Source of the DNA: Tabrizicola sp.
Lineage (GTDB): Bacteria; Pseudomonadota; Alphaproteobacteria; Rhodobacterales; Rhodobacteraceae
DNA length: 64,000 nt
Reading direction: 5' to 3'
Assembly: GCF_016793705.1 (NCBI RefSeq)
Contig: NZ_JAEULO010000068.1
Location: 1-64,000 of the forward strand
Each line of letters begins with the position of its first letter. The first letter of the stretch is position 1. The notes beneath the pieces are model-generated. The model ran no database searches. It was not told where the DNA came from and worked only from the letters and a program-made list of their open reading frames with translations. Position numbers and translations under genes: made by a program. Below, in pieces: positions 9,273 through 16,998 of the stretch.

Positions 9273-10087
9273 GCCCGCGCTACGACACGATCCTCCTGAC
9301 CGGCGCTGCCGGACGGCTTGGCACCGAACTTCGCCGGGCGCTGGCCCCGCTCTGCCGCCGCCTGCGCCTTGCAAGCCGTAACGGTATCGCCGACCTCGCC
9401 CCGAACGAGGAGTCGGTGGCCTTCGATCTGGCCGACATGGAGGCCGTCCTTGCCGCCTGCGAGGGCGTCGATGCCATCGTCCACTACGGCGGCGTACCGT
9501 TGGAGCGGCCCTGGCAGGACATTCTCGACAGCAATATCCGTGGCAGCTACCACATCTACGAAGGTGCGCGGAAACACGGGGTCAAGCGCGTCGTCTACGC
9601 CAGCTCGGTCCACGCGATCGGCTATCACAAGCTGGAAGACCACATCGACACCAACGCCCCCCACCGCCCCGACGGCCTCTATGGCCTGTCGAAATGCTTC
9701 GTCGAGGATCTGGGGCGGCTTTACTGGGACAAGTTCGGGATCGAGACGGTGGCCCTGCGCATCTTCTCCTCCTTTCCCGAACCGGCAGACCGGCGGCATC
9801 TGTGGTCCTGGCTGTCGTTTGAAGACTGCAACCGGCTGACCGTGGCCGCCCTGACCGCGCCGCGCGTGGGGTTCACCGTGTCCTTCGGCATATCGGACAA
9901 TGCCATGAAGCCGGTCGACAACCGGCTGGCCGGACATCTGGGCTACGTGCCGCAGGACAATACCGAAGCGTTCCGCGCCGCGGTCGAGGCGAAGTTCCCG
10001 ACCCCCGACCCGAAGGCTCCGGCGGTCCTGCACCTGGGCGGCTTCTTCGTCGAAATTGGGCACCCGGATGACGAGCCCGCGAAATGA
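9269..10087 (+). CDS. NAD-dependent epimerase/dehydratase, uronate dehydrogenase-like
   Basis: A 272-residue extended-SDR protein. The dinucleotide motif TGAAGRLG is at residues 11-18, the SSV catalytic serine is near 112-113, and Tyr138 and Lys142 form the YGLSK active-site motif. Overall length and the DNIRG/GLYGLSK context fit the uronate dehydrogenase group, which oxidises D-galacturonate or D-glucuronate to the aldarolactone. That assignment would agree with the GarR/HpcH genes at 22097-23820, since glucarate catabolism ends with that pair, but dehydratases for aldarate are not in the window. An alternative is another sugar-acid dehydrogenase. It overlaps both neighbours by 4 bp. Confidence 0.75.
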   Translation: MSPRYDTILLTGAAGRLGTELRRALAPLCRRLRLASRNGIADLAPNEESVAFDLADMEAVLAACEGVDAIVHYGGVPLERPWQDILDSNIRGSYHIYEGARKHGVKRVVYASSVHAIGYHKLEDHIDTNAPHRPDGLYGLSKCFVEDLGRLYWDKFGIETVALRIFSSFPEPADRRHLWSWLSFEDCNRLTVAALTAPRVGFTVSFGISDNAMKPVDNRLAGHLGYVPQDNTEAFRAAVEAKFPTPDPKAPAVLHLGGFFVEIGHPDDEPAK

Positions 10088-11292
10088 AACCGTCCTATGA
10101 CGTGGTGATCGTCGGCGGGGCCGTCATCGGCTCGTCTGTGGCCTATTTCCTGACGGCCAATCCGGATTTCACCGGATCCGTGCTGGTCGTCGAACGCGAT
10201 CCGACCTATCGCTTCGCCTCGACCTCGCTGTCCTCCTCCTCGATCCGGGTGCAGTTCTCGAACCCGATCAACGTGAAGATCAGCCAGTTCGGCAGCGCCT
10301 TCATCAGGGACTTCGCCCGGACCATGCAGGTCGCGGACGAGGCGCCGCCGGACCTCAACTTCCACCAGGGTGGCTATCTGTTCCTTGCCGGAACCGAGGC
10401 GCAGGAACAGACCCTGCGCGAGAACCATGCGGTCCAGCGCGCCTGCGGGGCGGATGTGGTGCTCTGGGGGCAGGAAGAACTGGCCCGCGCCTTCCCGCAC
10501 CTGAACGTGGATGACATCCGCCTCGCCAGCTATGGCCGCTCCGGCGAGGGTTGGTTCTCCAACACCGGGCTGATGAACGGCTTCAAGGCCAAGGCCCGCG
10601 AACTTGGCGCGGATTACGTCACCGACGAAGTCGTGGCCATCACCCGCGCGGGCGCGCGCGTCACCTCGGTCATGCTCAAATCCGGGGCGGTGATCGCGGC
10701 GGGCACGGTGGTCAACGCCTCCGGCCCCCGCGCCGGGCTGACCGCACGGATGGCGGGGCTCGATGTGCCGGTGGAACCCCGCAAGCGCACGCTCTTCGTC
10801 TTTGACTGCGCCGCGACGCCCGAGGGCAGCGCCGCGGTCAACCGGGGCCGCCTGCCGCTGATGATCGACCCCACGGGCGTCTTCTGCCGCCCCGAAGGAC
10901 GCTTCTTCCTGTCGGGCGCCGCGCCCGAGGAGGACCCCGCGGTGGACTTTGATGATTTCGAGCCGCGCTGGGAGGAATTCGAGAACCTGGTCTGGCCCGC
11001 CCTCGCCATGCGCTCCCCCGCCTTCGAGGCGATCAAGGTGGTGAACCAGTGGGCGGGCCACTACGACTTCAACGCCTTCGACCACAACCTGATTGTCGGC
11101 CGTCACCCCGAGGTGCCGAACTTCGTCTACGCGAACGGTTTCTCCGGCCATGGCTTGCAGCAGGGTCCCGCCGCCGGGCGCGGCGTTGCCGAGCTGATCA
11201 CCTACGGCCGCTACCGCACGCTCGACCTGTCCGAGGTCGGCTACGAGCGGGTCCTCGCGGGCCGTCCCTTCCTGGAAAAGGCAGTGATCTAG
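10084..11292 (+). CDS. FAD-dependent amine/amino-acid oxidoreductase, DAO family (copy 1)
   Basis: A 402-residue flavoprotein of the DAO/sarcosine-oxidase/FOXRED1 family. A Rossmann motif VVIVGGAVIG is at the N-terminus, then a serine-rich segment leading into SNPINVKISQFG, a mid-protein NASGPRAG and the C-terminal FAD-closing GFSGHGLQQGPAAGRG. Family members oxidise C-N bonds of secondary or primary amino acids to imines, passing electrons to oxygen or the respiratory chain. It is the last gene of the ThDP-HyuAB operon. It is clearly paralogous to the protein encoded head-on at 11289-12497; both are 402 residues and end in AVI. RidA in the neighbouring operon could hydrolyse the imine product. 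Confidence 0.87.
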   Translation: MKPSYDVVIVGGAVIGSSVAYFLTANPDFTGSVLVVERDPTYRFASTSLSSSSIRVQFSNPINVKISQFGSAFIRDFARTMQVADEAPPDLNFHQGGYLFLAGTEAQEQTLRENHAVQRACGADVVLWGQEELARAFPHLNVDDIRLASYGRSGEGWFSNTGLMNGFKAKARELGADYVTDEVVAITRAGARVTSVMLKSGAVIAAGTVVNASGPRAGLTARMAGLDVPVEPRKRTLFVFDCAATPEGSAAVNRGRLPLMIDPTGVFCRPEGRFFLSGAAPEEDPAVDFDDFEPRWEEFENLVWPALAMRSPAFEAIKVVNQWAGHYDFNAFDHNLIVGRHPEVPNFVYANGFSGHGLQQGPAAGRGVAELITYGRYRTLDLSEVGYERVLAGRPFLEKAVI

Positions 11293-11297
11293 ATCAC
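11284..11297. other. Perfect 14-bp palindrome shared by two convergent stop codons
   Basis: GTGATCTAGATCAC encodes the last residues and the TAG stop of both convergent oxidase genes. The CTAG centre is the stop on each strand (11290-11292 on plus, 11289-11291 on minus). The two C-termini, both ending AVI, are therefore written by the same double-stranded bases. Confidence 0.9.
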
Positions 11298-12497
11298 CGC
11301 TTCCTCAAGGAAGGGTTTCCCGGCTGGGATGCGTTCATAGGCGAAGGGCGACAGGTCCAGCGTCTGGAACGCGCCATGCACGATCAGCTCGGCCACCGCG
11401 CGGCCCGTGGCGGGGGACTGCTGCAAGCCATGGCCGGAAAACCCGTTGGCGAACATGAAGTTGGTGACCTCCGGGTGGAAGCCGACGATGCCGTTGTGGT
11501 CGAGCATGTTCATCTCGTAGTGCCCGGTCCAACGGTTCACCACCTTCAGCGCGTCGAAATCCGGGATGCGGTGGTAGAGCGCGGGCCAGATCACATCGTC
11601 GAACTCCTGGTCGCGGGGGCCGAAATCCTCGTAATCCGCCGGACCATCGTCGCCGGGCGTGTTGCCACTCAGGAACAGCGGGCCTTCCGGACGGACGAAG
11701 GTGCCCGACAGGTCGATGACATTCGGCATCCGGCCGGGGATCGGGTTGGCGCTGGCGAAGACGAAGCTGTAGCGTTTGAACGGCGCCACCGGGATCGACA
11801 GGCCCGCCATCGCCGCCACCTGCTGCGCGCGCGGCCCCGCCGCATTGACCAGCACCCCGCAGGCGATCTCTTCCCCCGTCTCCAGCCGCACGCCCGCGAC
11901 CCTGCCGCCCGCCAGCGTCAGTCCGGTCACGCGGTTGTCGATGTAGTCCACCCCCATCGCCCGCGCCGCCCGGCGGAAGCCGGTCAGAAGGCCCATCGAA
12001 TCGAACCAGCCTTCCGCCCCGGCCCCCCAGGACCCTCCACCAAGATCGTCCACGTTCAGCCAGGGAAACCGCTCTTTCAAGGCGCCCGGCTCCAGGAACA
12101 CCGTCTCGGCCCCCAGGTTGCGCTGCATCTCGACCCGGGCTTTCGCGGCCTCCACCCCTTCGGGCGAACAGCAGTAGAGATAGCCATGTTCCTTGAAGCC
12201 CAGGTCGGGCGCAGCCTCGCCCGGGAAGTAGGGCGCCATCCGTTCGGCGAAGCTGCGGATGACCTCCACCCCGAACTGGCTGATCTTCACGTTGATCGGG
12301 TTGGAATATTGCTGCCGGATCGCGCTGGTCGACAGCGCGGTCGACGAGAATTCGTAACTCGAATCACGCTCCACCACCAGGACCGACAGTCCCGACGGCC
12401 CCAGCCAGTAGGCCGTCGAGGACCCCACCGCCGCCCCGCCGACGATGACCACGTCATACGAGCGTCTCTTCGGCGCGAAATAGGGAGGGATCGGCAT
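11289..12497 (-). CDS. FAD-dependent amine/amino-acid oxidoreductase, DAO family (copy 2)
   Basis: A 402-residue paralogue of the convergent oxidase. It shares VVIVGGAAVG, the identical SNPINVKISQFG stretch, the WLNVDD and GAEGWFDSMGL region, VNAAGPRAQ and GFSGHGLQQSPATGR. Both belong to the same sarcosine/FOXRED1-like branch but differ enough in the middle third to suggest different substrates or enantiomers. The start codon lies 77 bp from that of the shikimate-dehydrogenase-like gene on the other strand, with a candidate GntR site between them, so its expression is probably controlled with that operon. A GGGAGGG tract precedes the start region. Confidence 0.87.
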   Translation of the reverse strand: MPIPPYFAPKRRSYDVVIVGGAAVGSSTAYWLGPSGLSVLVVERDSSYEFSSTALSTSAIRQQYSNPINVKISQFGVEVIRSFAERMAPYFPGEAAPDLGFKEHGYLYCCSPEGVEAAKARVEMQRNLGAETVFLEPGALKERFPWLNVDDLGGGSWGAGAEGWFDSMGLLTGFRRAARAMGVDYIDNRVTGLTLAGGRVAGVRLETGEEIACGVLVNAAGPRAQQVAAMAGLSIPVAPFKRYSFVFASANPIPGRMPNVIDLSGTFVRPEGPLFLSGNTPGDDGPADYEDFGPRDQEFDDVIWPALYHRIPDFDALKVVNRWTGHYEMNMLDHNGIVGFHPEVTNFMFANGFSGHGLQQSPATGRAVAELIVHGAFQTLDLSPFAYERIPAGKPFLEEAVI

Positions 12498-12521
12498 GAC
12501 GGCTCTCGATTTCAGTTGTCA

Positions 12522-12538
12522 GTTGTATGATGACTGAT
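12522..12538. promoter_or_regulatory. Candidate FadR/GntR-type operator O1
   Basis: GTTGTATGATGACTGAT lies in the divergent promoter between the copy-2 oxidase and the shikimate-dehydrogenase-like operon. It matches 14 of 17 positions with a site at 22988-23004 in the other divergent promoter of the island. The TGT-N3-A core resembles the TNGTNNNACNA consensus of FadR-subfamily regulators, and such a regulator is encoded at 14526. Binding is inferred. Confidence 0.55.
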
Positions 12539-12574
12539 AAGATGCCCCCGTGCAAGATACCAAAGAGGATGCAG

Positions 12575-13381
12575 ATGCGGGGAACGGGGAAGGCGGATGT
12601 GTTCGCAATGCTGGCCCATCCGGTTGGCCATGCCAAAAGCCCGGGGGCGGTAAACCAGATGTTCGAGGATCGGGGGCTCGACAGCCTTATGGTCCCCGTC
12701 ACCTGCGCGCCAGAGCGGTTCGACGCCCTCTGGGAAGGTCTGGACGCGATGCAGAACCTGCGCGGGGTTATCGTCTCGATCCCCTACAAGAGCCGTGTGA
12801 TGGATAAGGTGGCGAAGGCCCATCCGCGCGCTGCGCGCGTCGGTGCCGCCAACGTGCTGCGCCGCCTGCCCGAGGGTGGTTGGGAGGCGGACAACTTCGA
12901 CGGCTACGGCTTCATCATGGCGATGAAGGCAGCGGGTCATGTCATGGCGGGTAAAAGGGCGCTTCTGGTGGGCGGCGGCGGGGGAGGGTCCTCCATCGCG
13001 CATTGCCTTGCCGAAGAGGGGATAGCGGAGCTGACCATCGCCGACACCGACGGCCCGCGCGTCGCGGCGCTCGTGGCGGCTGTGCAGGCGAACTTTCCGG
13101 GCTGCCGGGCGAAGGTCGGCTCGGCCGATCCCGCCGGCATGGACATCGCAGTGAACGCCACGCCCATGGGCATGAAGCCCGACGACCCGCTTCCCATGCC
13201 GGTCGAAGCCATCGGCCCAGGCATGGTGATCTACGACATCATCATGGAGCCCGCCGAGACCCGACTGATGGCCGAGGCCCGGGCGCGCGGCGCCCATGCC
13301 CATGGCGGTCGCCCGATGATGGATGCCCAGATGCAGGCCTGGTCCGACTTCTTCGACTTCGAAAGGAAACACCGTGGCTGA
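12575..13381 (+). CDS. Shikimate/quinate dehydrogenase family protein (catabolic type)
   Basis: A 268-residue protein with the AroE-type two-domain fold. The N-terminal HPVGHAKSP segment matches the substrate-binding SxS region only loosely. VSIPYKSR carries the catalytic lysine (canonical V(T/S)xPxK), and NFDGYG replaces the usual NTDxxG. The NAD(P) site is GGGGGGSS. ATG 12575 is chosen because AAAGAGG lies six bases upstream; the earlier in-frame ATGs would place the operator-like site inside or against the start. It heads an operon with SDR, RidA and GntR genes. Quinate-utilisation partners are absent, so it probably reduces another cyclic or polyhydroxy acid. It is the lone AroE homologue visible here, but the context argues against a biosynthetic role. 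Confidence 0.8.
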   Translation: MRGTGKADVFAMLAHPVGHAKSPGAVNQMFEDRGLDSLMVPVTCAPERFDALWEGLDAMQNLRGVIVSIPYKSRVMDKVAKAHPRAARVGAANVLRRLPEGGWEADNFDGYGFIMAMKAAGHVMAGKRALLVGGGGGGSSIAHCLAEEGIAELTIADTDGPRVAALVAAVQANFPGCRAKVGSADPAGMDIAVNATPMGMKPDDPLPMPVEAIGPGMVIYDIIMEPAETRLMAEARARGAHAHGGRPMMDAQMQAWSDFFDFERKHRG

Positions 13382-14156
13382 CACGCTGGCCCTGATCATC
13401 GGCGGCACCTCCGGCATCGGCCGCGCCATCGCCTTGCGCTTTGCCACCGAAGGGATGCGCGTGGTCGTCACCGGCCGCGATGCGGCGCGGGGCCGGGCGA
13501 CCGCCGACGCCTGCCGCGCCGCCGGTGCGCCCGAGGCCACCTTCCTGCCGGTCGATGTCTCCGAGGAAGCCAGCGTCAAGGCCCTGTCCGCCGCCCTGCC
13601 CGAGGCCCCCGGCATCCTGGTGAACTGCGCAGGCATCCTGCAAAGCGGCAAGCGCGTGCTCGATCAACCGCTGGACGAGGACGAACGGCTCTGGCGCATC
13701 AACTATCGCGGCACGCTGATCGGCGCGCAGGTCTTTGGCCGCCGGATGGGCGAGGGTGGCGCTATCCTGAACATCGGTTCGCTGGCCTCTTTCGCGCCGC
13801 TGTCGCTCCCGGCCTATACTCCCGGCAAGCAGGCCGTGAAGGCCTTGACCGAAATCCTCGCCTGCGAACTTGGCCCGCGCGGCATCCGGGTCAATGCGCT
13901 CGCCCCCGGCTACACGCTGTCCGATGGCCTCAAGGCCCGGATCGCCGCCGGGGAACGCAACCCCGAGGCCATCGTTGCGACCACCGCGCTGCGCCGCTTC
14001 GTCCAGCCCGACGACGTGGCCGAGGCAGCACTGTTCCTCTGCTCGCCGCGCGCGGGCGCGATCACCGGCGTCACCCTACCCGTCGACGCCGGTTGGCTGG
14101 TCCAGGCCCCTTACGCGCAATATCTGCGCGGCAACCCGATCAAGGAACTGGCATGA
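13374..14156 (+). CDS. SDR-family NAD(P)-dependent oxidoreductase
   Basis: A 260-residue classical short-chain dehydrogenase starting with GTG (13374) after AAAGGA. Cofactor motif GGTSGIG at residues 10-16, NCAG motif, and an active-site serine with YTPGK in place of YxxxK. The C-terminal third ends in VDAGW. It overlaps the upstream gene by 8 bp and the RidA gene by 4 bp, so it works with them. Reaction direction and substrate (keto acid, hydroxy acid or imine-derived ketone) are unknown. Confidence 0.85.
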   Translation: MADTLALIIGGTSGIGRAIALRFATEGMRVVVTGRDAARGRATADACRAAGAPEATFLPVDVSEEASVKALSAALPEAPGILVNCAGILQSGKRVLDQPLDEDERLWRINYRGTLIGAQVFGRRMGEGGAILNIGSLASFAPLSLPAYTPGKQAVKALTEILACELGPRGIRVNALAPGYTLSDGLKARIAAGERNPEAIVATTALRRFVQPDDVAEAALFLCSPRAGAITGVTLPVDAGWLVQAPYAQYLRGNPIKELA

Positions 14157-14494
14157 TTAAGCGCTTCGCCTTCGACACCCGCATCCATCACGGCGTGATC
14201 CACAACGGCACTATCTATCTGACCGGACAGGTCGGCACTCCCGGCACCTCCGCCGAGGCGCAGATGGCCGAGGTTCTGGCAAAGATCGATGGCCTGCTCG
14301 CCAAGGCCGGGACCGACAAGAGAAGGATTCTGCATGTGCAGATGTGGCTCGACGACATCCGCGACTTCGACGCGGTCAACCGGGTCTGGGATGCCTGGAT
14401 GCCGATGGACCATGCCCCCGCCCGCTCCAGCGGTGAGGGGCGGATGGCCAAGCCGGGGATGCTGGTGGAGTTGATTGTGACGGCGGCCGTCTGA
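14153..14494 (+). CDS. RidA/YjgF-family enamine/imine deaminase
   Basis: A 113-residue Rid protein with the family's Gly-rich GTIYLTGQVG strand. The terminal segment APARSSGEGRMAKPGMLVE carries the arginine that binds the carboxylate of 2-aminoacrylate-like imines, and length is slightly below the usual 120-130. Trimeric Rid enzymes hydrolyse imino acids released by PLP or flavin enzymes. Placement in an operon divergent from one DAO-family oxidase, and near a second, suggests it clears their imine product. It overlaps the SDR stop by ATGA. Confidence 0.88.
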   Translation: MIKRFAFDTRIHHGVIHNGTIYLTGQVGTPGTSAEAQMAEVLAKIDGLLAKAGTDKRRILHVQMWLDDIRDFDAVNRVWDAWMPMDHAPARSSGEGRMAKPGMLVELIVTAAV

Positions 14495-14525
14495 TACACC
14501 CGCAGGAAGCAATGGAAGCCCTGCG

Positions 14526-15278
14526 ATGAAGCGCCCCTCTCTCTCGACCGTGGTTTCTGAAAGCCTTCTGGGCAGCATCAGGGCCGGAGAACTGGCGCCG
14601 GGGGCGCAGCTGCCGACTGAATCCGAGTTGTGTGCGGTTTATTCGGTTAGCCGCACCGTCGTGCGCGAGGCAATCGCGCGGCTGCGTTCCGAAGGACTGG
14701 TGATCCCGCGGCAGGGCAAGGGGGTCTTCGTCTCGGAAGCGCCTCTGGCAAGCTTCTCCATTCCGACTTCCGACCTCGAGGCCTTGCCCCAGACCATCGC
14801 GCTTCTGGAATTGCGGTTGGGCGTCGAAGTCGAATCCGCCGGGCTTTGCGCCTTGCGCCGCAGCGACGCGGAAGCCGCGGCGATCCGGGTCGAGATGGAG
14901 CGGACGGACTCCGCCCGCCCCGACCCGGACGCCACCCGCGTCCACTATGACTACGACTTCCACCTCTCCATCGCCAAGGCCTGTGGCAACGAGCAAATCT
15001 TTGGTTTCCTTGGCTATCTGCGCGGACAGATCGCGCCGCGCCTGGCTTTGGGGTATCTTCTGGCCGCCGGGGTGAAGGACGACTACTTCGACCGTATCCA
15101 TGGCGAGCATGAAGCCATCGTCGTGGCGATCGAAGCCCGGGACGAGGCCGCCGCCCGAGCCGCGATGCGCGCACATCTGTCAAACAGCCTTGAACGGTTG
15201 CGGGCATTGGCGCGTGCTGCAGGCCAGTTGGACGGAACGAAACGCCACCCGCATCGAGCCGCGTCCGAACCTGTCTGA
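14526..15278 (+). CDS. GntR-family regulator, FadR subfamily (FCD domain)
   Basis: A 250-residue regulator. The N-terminal winged HTH spans about residues 5-75, with LAPGAQLPTESELC and VSRTVVREAIARLRSEGLV typical of GntR. The C-terminal FCD domain has the metal/ligand-binding DYDFHLSIAKACGN and the EHEAI...RDEAAARAAMRAHL signature. It follows RidA by 31 bp and closes that operon, so it is a likely local sensor of the pathway substrate. Two matching sites, at 12522 and 22988, are its best candidate operators. FadR-type proteins usually repress until a small acid binds FCD. Confidence 0.88.
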   Translation: MKRPSLSTVVSESLLGSIRAGELAPGAQLPTESELCAVYSVSRTVVREAIARLRSEGLVIPRQGKGVFVSEAPLASFSIPTSDLEALPQTIALLELRLGVEVESAGLCALRRSDAEAAAIRVEMERTDSARPDPDATRVHYDYDFHLSIAKACGNEQIFGFLGYLRGQIAPRLALGYLLAAGVKDDYFDRIHGEHEAIVVAIEARDEAAARAAMRAHLSNSLERLRALARAAGQLDGTKRHPHRAASEPV

Positions 15279-15319
15279 TCTCTTGCCCGCTGAGCGATTA
15301 GCGCCCGCCAGGCCTCCGG

Positions 15320-15335
15320 TCCGATCCGGATCGGA
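15320..15335. promoter_or_regulatory. Perfect 16-bp palindrome upstream of SDR gene
   Basis: TCCGATCCGGATCGGA, a perfect inverted repeat in the spacer after the GntR gene and about 95 bp before the next SDR start. It could be an operator or part of a 3' hairpin. No matching copy was seen elsewhere in the window. Confidence 0.4.
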
Positions 15336-15346
15336 TCCGTGCGTTA

Positions 15347-15363
15347 CGAAAGCCAAGCTTTCG
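15347..15363 (+). terminator. Possible weak terminator after the GntR operon
   Basis: CGAAAGC, loop CAA, GCTTTCG makes a 7-bp stem. A T-rich stretch ending in six Ts follows only about 20 bases later, so it is a weak or imperfect intrinsic terminator at the end of the SDH-SDR-RidA-GntR operon. Confidence 0.35.
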
Positions 15364-15429
15364 CTTGCCCGACATTTCTTCCTTTTTTGAATCCCCCCGC
15401 CAAGACATCCTCGCCACGAAGGAGAGACC

Positions 15430-16134
15430 ATGACCGAAGTTCTCGTCACCGGAGCGACCAGCGGCATCGGCCGCGCAATGGCCCGGACGCTGCACGCGGC
15501 GGGCTATCGGGTCTTGGCGCTCGGGCGGAATGCGAAAGCCCTGGCCGAACTGGCGGCCGAAGGGATCGAGATCCTGGCGCTGGACCTTGCCGATCTCCGG
15601 GCGCTGTCCGCGTTGCAGGGCCGCCCGATCGACGTCCTGGTGAACAACGCCGGGATCATGCCGAAACCCGGTCCTTTTGCCGAAATGTCCGCTGTCGAGA
15701 TCGACCAGACCCTCGCGGTCAATCTGGCTTCGGTCCTGCATCTGACGCAGGCGATCGTGCCCGGCATGATTGCGCGGGGCGCGGGGCATGTCGTCTTCAC
15801 CGGCTCCACCGCAGCCCATGCGCCGGGCGCAAATTTCGCCGCCTATGCCGCCAGCAAGGCCGGCATTGCGGCTTTTGCCACGGCACTGCGCGCGGAAATC
15901 TCGCCCCATGGCATCCGCGTGACCGAACTGGTTCCCGGTCGGGTCGAAACCGGCCTTTACAGCGCCGTCCTTCCCGATTCCGCCCGGGGCGACATGTATG
16001 CCAATGGAAACTCCCTGCAACCGCAGGACCTGGCCGACGCGTTGCTGGCCGTCCTGTCGCTTCCGCCGCGCGCGACAGTCACCCGGCTGGACATCCTGCC
16101 GACCCGCCCCGTTCCCGCCATCCGGCTGAAGTGA
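15430..16134 (+). CDS. SDR-family oxidoreductase
   Basis: A 234-residue classical SDR. Cofactor motif TGATSGIGRA at residues 7-16, NNAG in VLVNNAGIMPK, catalytic serine in TGSTAAH and YAASK active site. It is preceded by AAGGAGAG. The C-terminal third is short, as in the YdfG/serine-dehydrogenase-like group, but the substrate cannot be assigned. It starts a new transcription segment 151 bp after the GntR gene and is followed 7 bp later by another SDR, suggesting the pair act on successive hydroxyl or keto groups. Confidence 0.85.
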   Translation: MTEVLVTGATSGIGRAMARTLHAAGYRVLALGRNAKALAELAAEGIEILALDLADLRALSALQGRPIDVLVNNAGIMPKPGPFAEMSAVEIDQTLAVNLASVLHLTQAIVPGMIARGAGHVVFTGSTAAHAPGANFAAYAASKAGIAAFATALRAEISPHGIRVTELVPGRVETGLYSAVLPDSARGDMYANGNSLQPQDLADALLAVLSLPPRATVTRLDILPTRPVPAIRLK

Positions 16135-16141
16135 GACCAAG

Positions 16142-16885
16142 ATGAAAGACCTCAACATCGTTATCGTCGGCGGCGCGATGGGCTTCGGCGCGCTCATCGC
16201 GGAGATGGCCGTCGAGGCAGGCGCCAGGGGCGTTGGCATCATCGACATCGCCGATGCGACCGATGCCCTGGCCCCCGCCCGCGCCGGGGGGCTGAAGACC
16301 GCGCAGACACTGTGCGACATCCGCACCGCGCCTGCCTGCCAGGCCGCCTTCGACCGGATCGTGGCCGAACTGGGCCGCGTCGACACCCTGGTCAACTGCG
16401 CCGCGATCTATCCGCGCAAGCCGACGCTGGGCGTCACCGACGAGGAATGGGATGCCTCGAACGCGATCAACATCAAGGGCACCTATCACATGATGGTCGC
16501 GGCCATCGCCCATATGAGGACGCTGGATCCGGTGGCCCATGTCCGCGGACGCATCGTCAACATCACCTCGGTCGATGCCTTCAAGGCGCATCCGAAGAAC
16601 ATCCACTACGCCGCCACCAAGGCCGCAGTCGTGAGCCTTACCAAGTCCGTCGCCGACTATGTCGCGCCCGACGGCATCCTGGTCAACTCAGTCGCACCCG
16701 CCGGAATGGCCACCGAGAAGGCCCGGCAGTCGGGCTTCCTGGACGAGCTGGCCAAGGCAAGCCCCTTGGGCCGGGGCGCTCTGCCGCGTGAGATCGCCGA
16801 ATGGGTCATCATGGCCGGCAGCCCGAAGAACACCTACATGACCGGAGAAAACATCATCGTTTCCGGTGGTTACATCTACGCCTGA
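16142..16885 (+). CDS. SDR-family oxidoreductase, atypical cofactor loop
   Basis: A 247-residue SDR with a modified glycine motif (VGGAMGFGA near residue 10 in place of TGxxxGIG). It retains the NCAA motif in TLVNCAAIYP, a catalytic serine in NITSVDAF, and YAATK. C-terminal ENIIVSGGYIYA matches the usual NVDGG closing strand only loosely. It follows the previous SDR by 7 bp in the same direction, and AapJ begins 113 bp later. Activity is probable because the catalytic Ser-Tyr-Lys set is intact. Confidence 0.82.
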   Translation: MKDLNIVIVGGAMGFGALIAEMAVEAGARGVGIIDIADATDALAPARAGGLKTAQTLCDIRTAPACQAAFDRIVAELGRVDTLVNCAAIYPRKPTLGVTDEEWDASNAINIKGTYHMMVAAIAHMRTLDPVAHVRGRIVNITSVDAFKAHPKNIHYAATKAAVVSLTKSVADYVAPDGILVNSVAPAGMATEKARQSGFLDELAKASPLGRGALPREIAEWVIMAGSPKNTYMTGENIIVSGGYIYA

Positions 16886-16998
16886 CCCAACCTCCTGACC
16901 CCGGCGGCAGACCGGGGCAAAGCCCGAACCGGCGCGGCAGGCCCGGATCGGGGTGGCCGACTGTTGCCTGCCATCACGCCAACCAGGGAGTGGCACCC

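Noticed and set aside
11049-12530. Long plus-strand open frame (493 codons) opposite the copy-2 oxidase
   Set aside because: The minus-strand oxidase has Rossmann and FAD-closing motifs; the opposite frame is low-complexity Arg/His/Gly and has no ribosome site.
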